33,245 nt of DNA from the NCBI GenBank assembly GCA_028709085.1, contig JAQVXQ010000006.1, forward strand, positions 1 through 33,245, in the 5' to 3' direction. This stretch comes from Salinivirgaceae bacterium (GTDB taxonomy: Bacteria; Bacteroidota; Bacteroidia; Bacteroidales; Salinivirgaceae). Each line of letters opens with the position of its first letter. Position 1 is the first letter of the stretch. A program made the position numbers and the translations under genes. Under the pieces are notes generated by a model that searched no databases, had not been told where the DNA came from, and worked only from the letters and a program-made list of their open reading frames with translations. This document shows positions 32,506 through 33,245 of the stretch, one piece after another.

Positions 32506-33147
32506 ATGACTGAAAAAAAATATAAAGTAATGGTAGTGGACGATCACTCCATTTTTCGACAAGGTTTAATTATGTTGCTAAGTACAATTGATCATATACG
32601 CGTTGTTGGTGAAGCAGAGAATGGTAATATTCTCTTAATGAAACTGCCCATTTTAGAGCCTGATATAATTTTTTTGGACATTAAAATGCCTGAAATGGAT
32701 GGTATGGTTGCGGCAGCAAAAGCATTAAAAATTAATAAGAATCTGAAAATCATTGTGATGACAATGTTTGAGGAGAAAGCTTATTTTACTAAAATGGTGG
32801 AGATTGGGGTTTCTGGGTTTTTATTAAAAACAGCCGATCATTTTGAAGTGGAGCGTGCCTTGAATCGAATTATTGACGGTGATTCCTATTTCTCAGCTTC
32901 AATGTTGAAAAATAATAATGCGTTTGAATCCTCTCGAATGCTTGCCGATCGGTTAACGGCACGCGAAATTGAAGTTTTAAAGGAGATTTGCAAAGGATTC
33001 TCCAACCATGAAATATCCGATCGTTTATGCATAAGCCGAAGAACAGTAGATGGACATAGAGCCAGTTTGCTCGATAAAACAGCATCTAAAAATACGGTTG
33101 GACTTGTAATTTACGCCATTAAACATGGGTTATTTAACGTTGATTAG
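32506..33147 (+). CDS. NarL/FixJ-family response regulator
   Basis: From the ATG at 32506 the product is 213 residues. The receiver domain (about 5-120) has the acidic pocket VVDDHS (Asp12, Asp13), the phosphoacceptor Asp58 in IIFLDIKMPEMDG, and the conserved Lys in GFLLKTAD. The C-terminal LuxR-type helix-turn-helix (about 148-205) reads LTAREIEVLKEICKGFSNHE followed by ISRRTVDGHRASL. It is a phosphorylation-controlled transcription factor. No histidine kinase gene is visible, but the window ends 98 bp later. Targets are unknown. The final 98 bp of the window hold no identified gene. Confidence 0.92.
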   Translation: MTEKKYKVMVVDDHSIFRQGLIMLLSTIDHIRVVGEAENGNILLMKLPILEPDIIFLDIKMPEMDGMVAAAKALKINKNLKIIVMTMFEEKAYFTKMVEIGVSGFLLKTADHFEVERALNRIIDGDSYFSASMLKNNNAFESSRMLADRLTAREIEVLKEICKGFSNHEISDRLCISRRTVDGHRASLLDKTASKNTVGLVIYAIKHGLFNVD

Positions 33148-33245
33148 AATAAACGTGATAATTGTTATCAAGCTAGGGCAGTTTTTATTACCGATCCTAG
33201 AACTATAATGTCGTTTTTAGTGTTAGAATAAGAGTGTATATGTTG

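Noticed and set aside
1-33245. CRISPR arrays, rRNA genes, intact transposases or prophage genes
   Set aside because: I looked for direct-repeat/spacer periodicity, rRNA landmarks and transposase or phage motifs and saw none. The only repeats are the TA tract, the MITE-like element and the hairpin-cored family.

Overview
The window comes from a member of the Bacteroidota, most likely a Bacteroidales/Marinilabiliales-type organism (the order is an inference). The evidence is AT-rich DNA, weak Shine-Dalgarno sites, recurrent TAnnTTTG -7 promoter boxes, carboxypeptidase-regulatory and TonB-plug type outer-membrane proteins, a GG-leader radical-SAM peptide cluster, a LuxE-family acyltransferase and a large SprA-like-style barrel protein. 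The rest is mostly ordinary metabolic, transport and signalling genes.

Left region (1-3806, minus strand). This is a compact candidate RiPP locus, in transcription order: a LytTR regulator, a 62-residue double-glycine precursor with five cysteines, a radical SAM/SPASM maturase, and two secreted proteins that pair a carboxypeptidase-regulatory-like domain with a TonB-plug-like domain but have no barrel in view. A 12-bp perfect dyad lies just upstream of the precursor, a hairpin lies just after it, and a TA microsatellite lies upstream of the regulator. At the extreme left end the last of these genes runs into out-of-frame sequence that looks like the start of a monofunctional transglycosylase (MtgA), so the end of the cluster is lost or rearranged here.

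Repeat-rich interval (about 3850-5160). It holds a 330-bp MITE-like element with 27-bp terminal inverted repeats, two members of a dispersed hairpin-cored repeat family (a third lies near 16.5 kb), and between them a small rhodanese-fold protein with a cysteine-rich tail.

Central and right regions. Next come a LuxE-family protein, tRNA-Val(GAC) with its own promoter and terminator, a P1B heavy-metal ATPase, a methyltransferase, a secreted S9 peptidase, a PhzF-family isomerase, a glycogen branching enzyme, a small helical-repeat protein, a membrane pyrophosphatase, an ElbB-like protein, an LPP20-like lipoprotein, a sodium:solute symporter, an orphan coiled-coil protein, TruA and phosphofructokinase. 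PPi-driven ion pumping, a sodium symporter, glycogen synthesis and an unusual PFK fit a sodium-using, possibly fermentative metabolism (inference).

From 25.6 to 28.5 kb an outer-membrane porin and a methyl-accepting chemotaxis protein are joined by an ATGA overlap, and the chemoreceptor is frameshifted at a run of nine A/T in its first membrane helix. The window closes with a 1148-residue outer-membrane protein of unknown function and a NarL/FixJ response regulator.

The most promising lead is the RiPP locus. The frameshifted, porin-coupled chemoreceptor and the hairpin-cored repeats come next.
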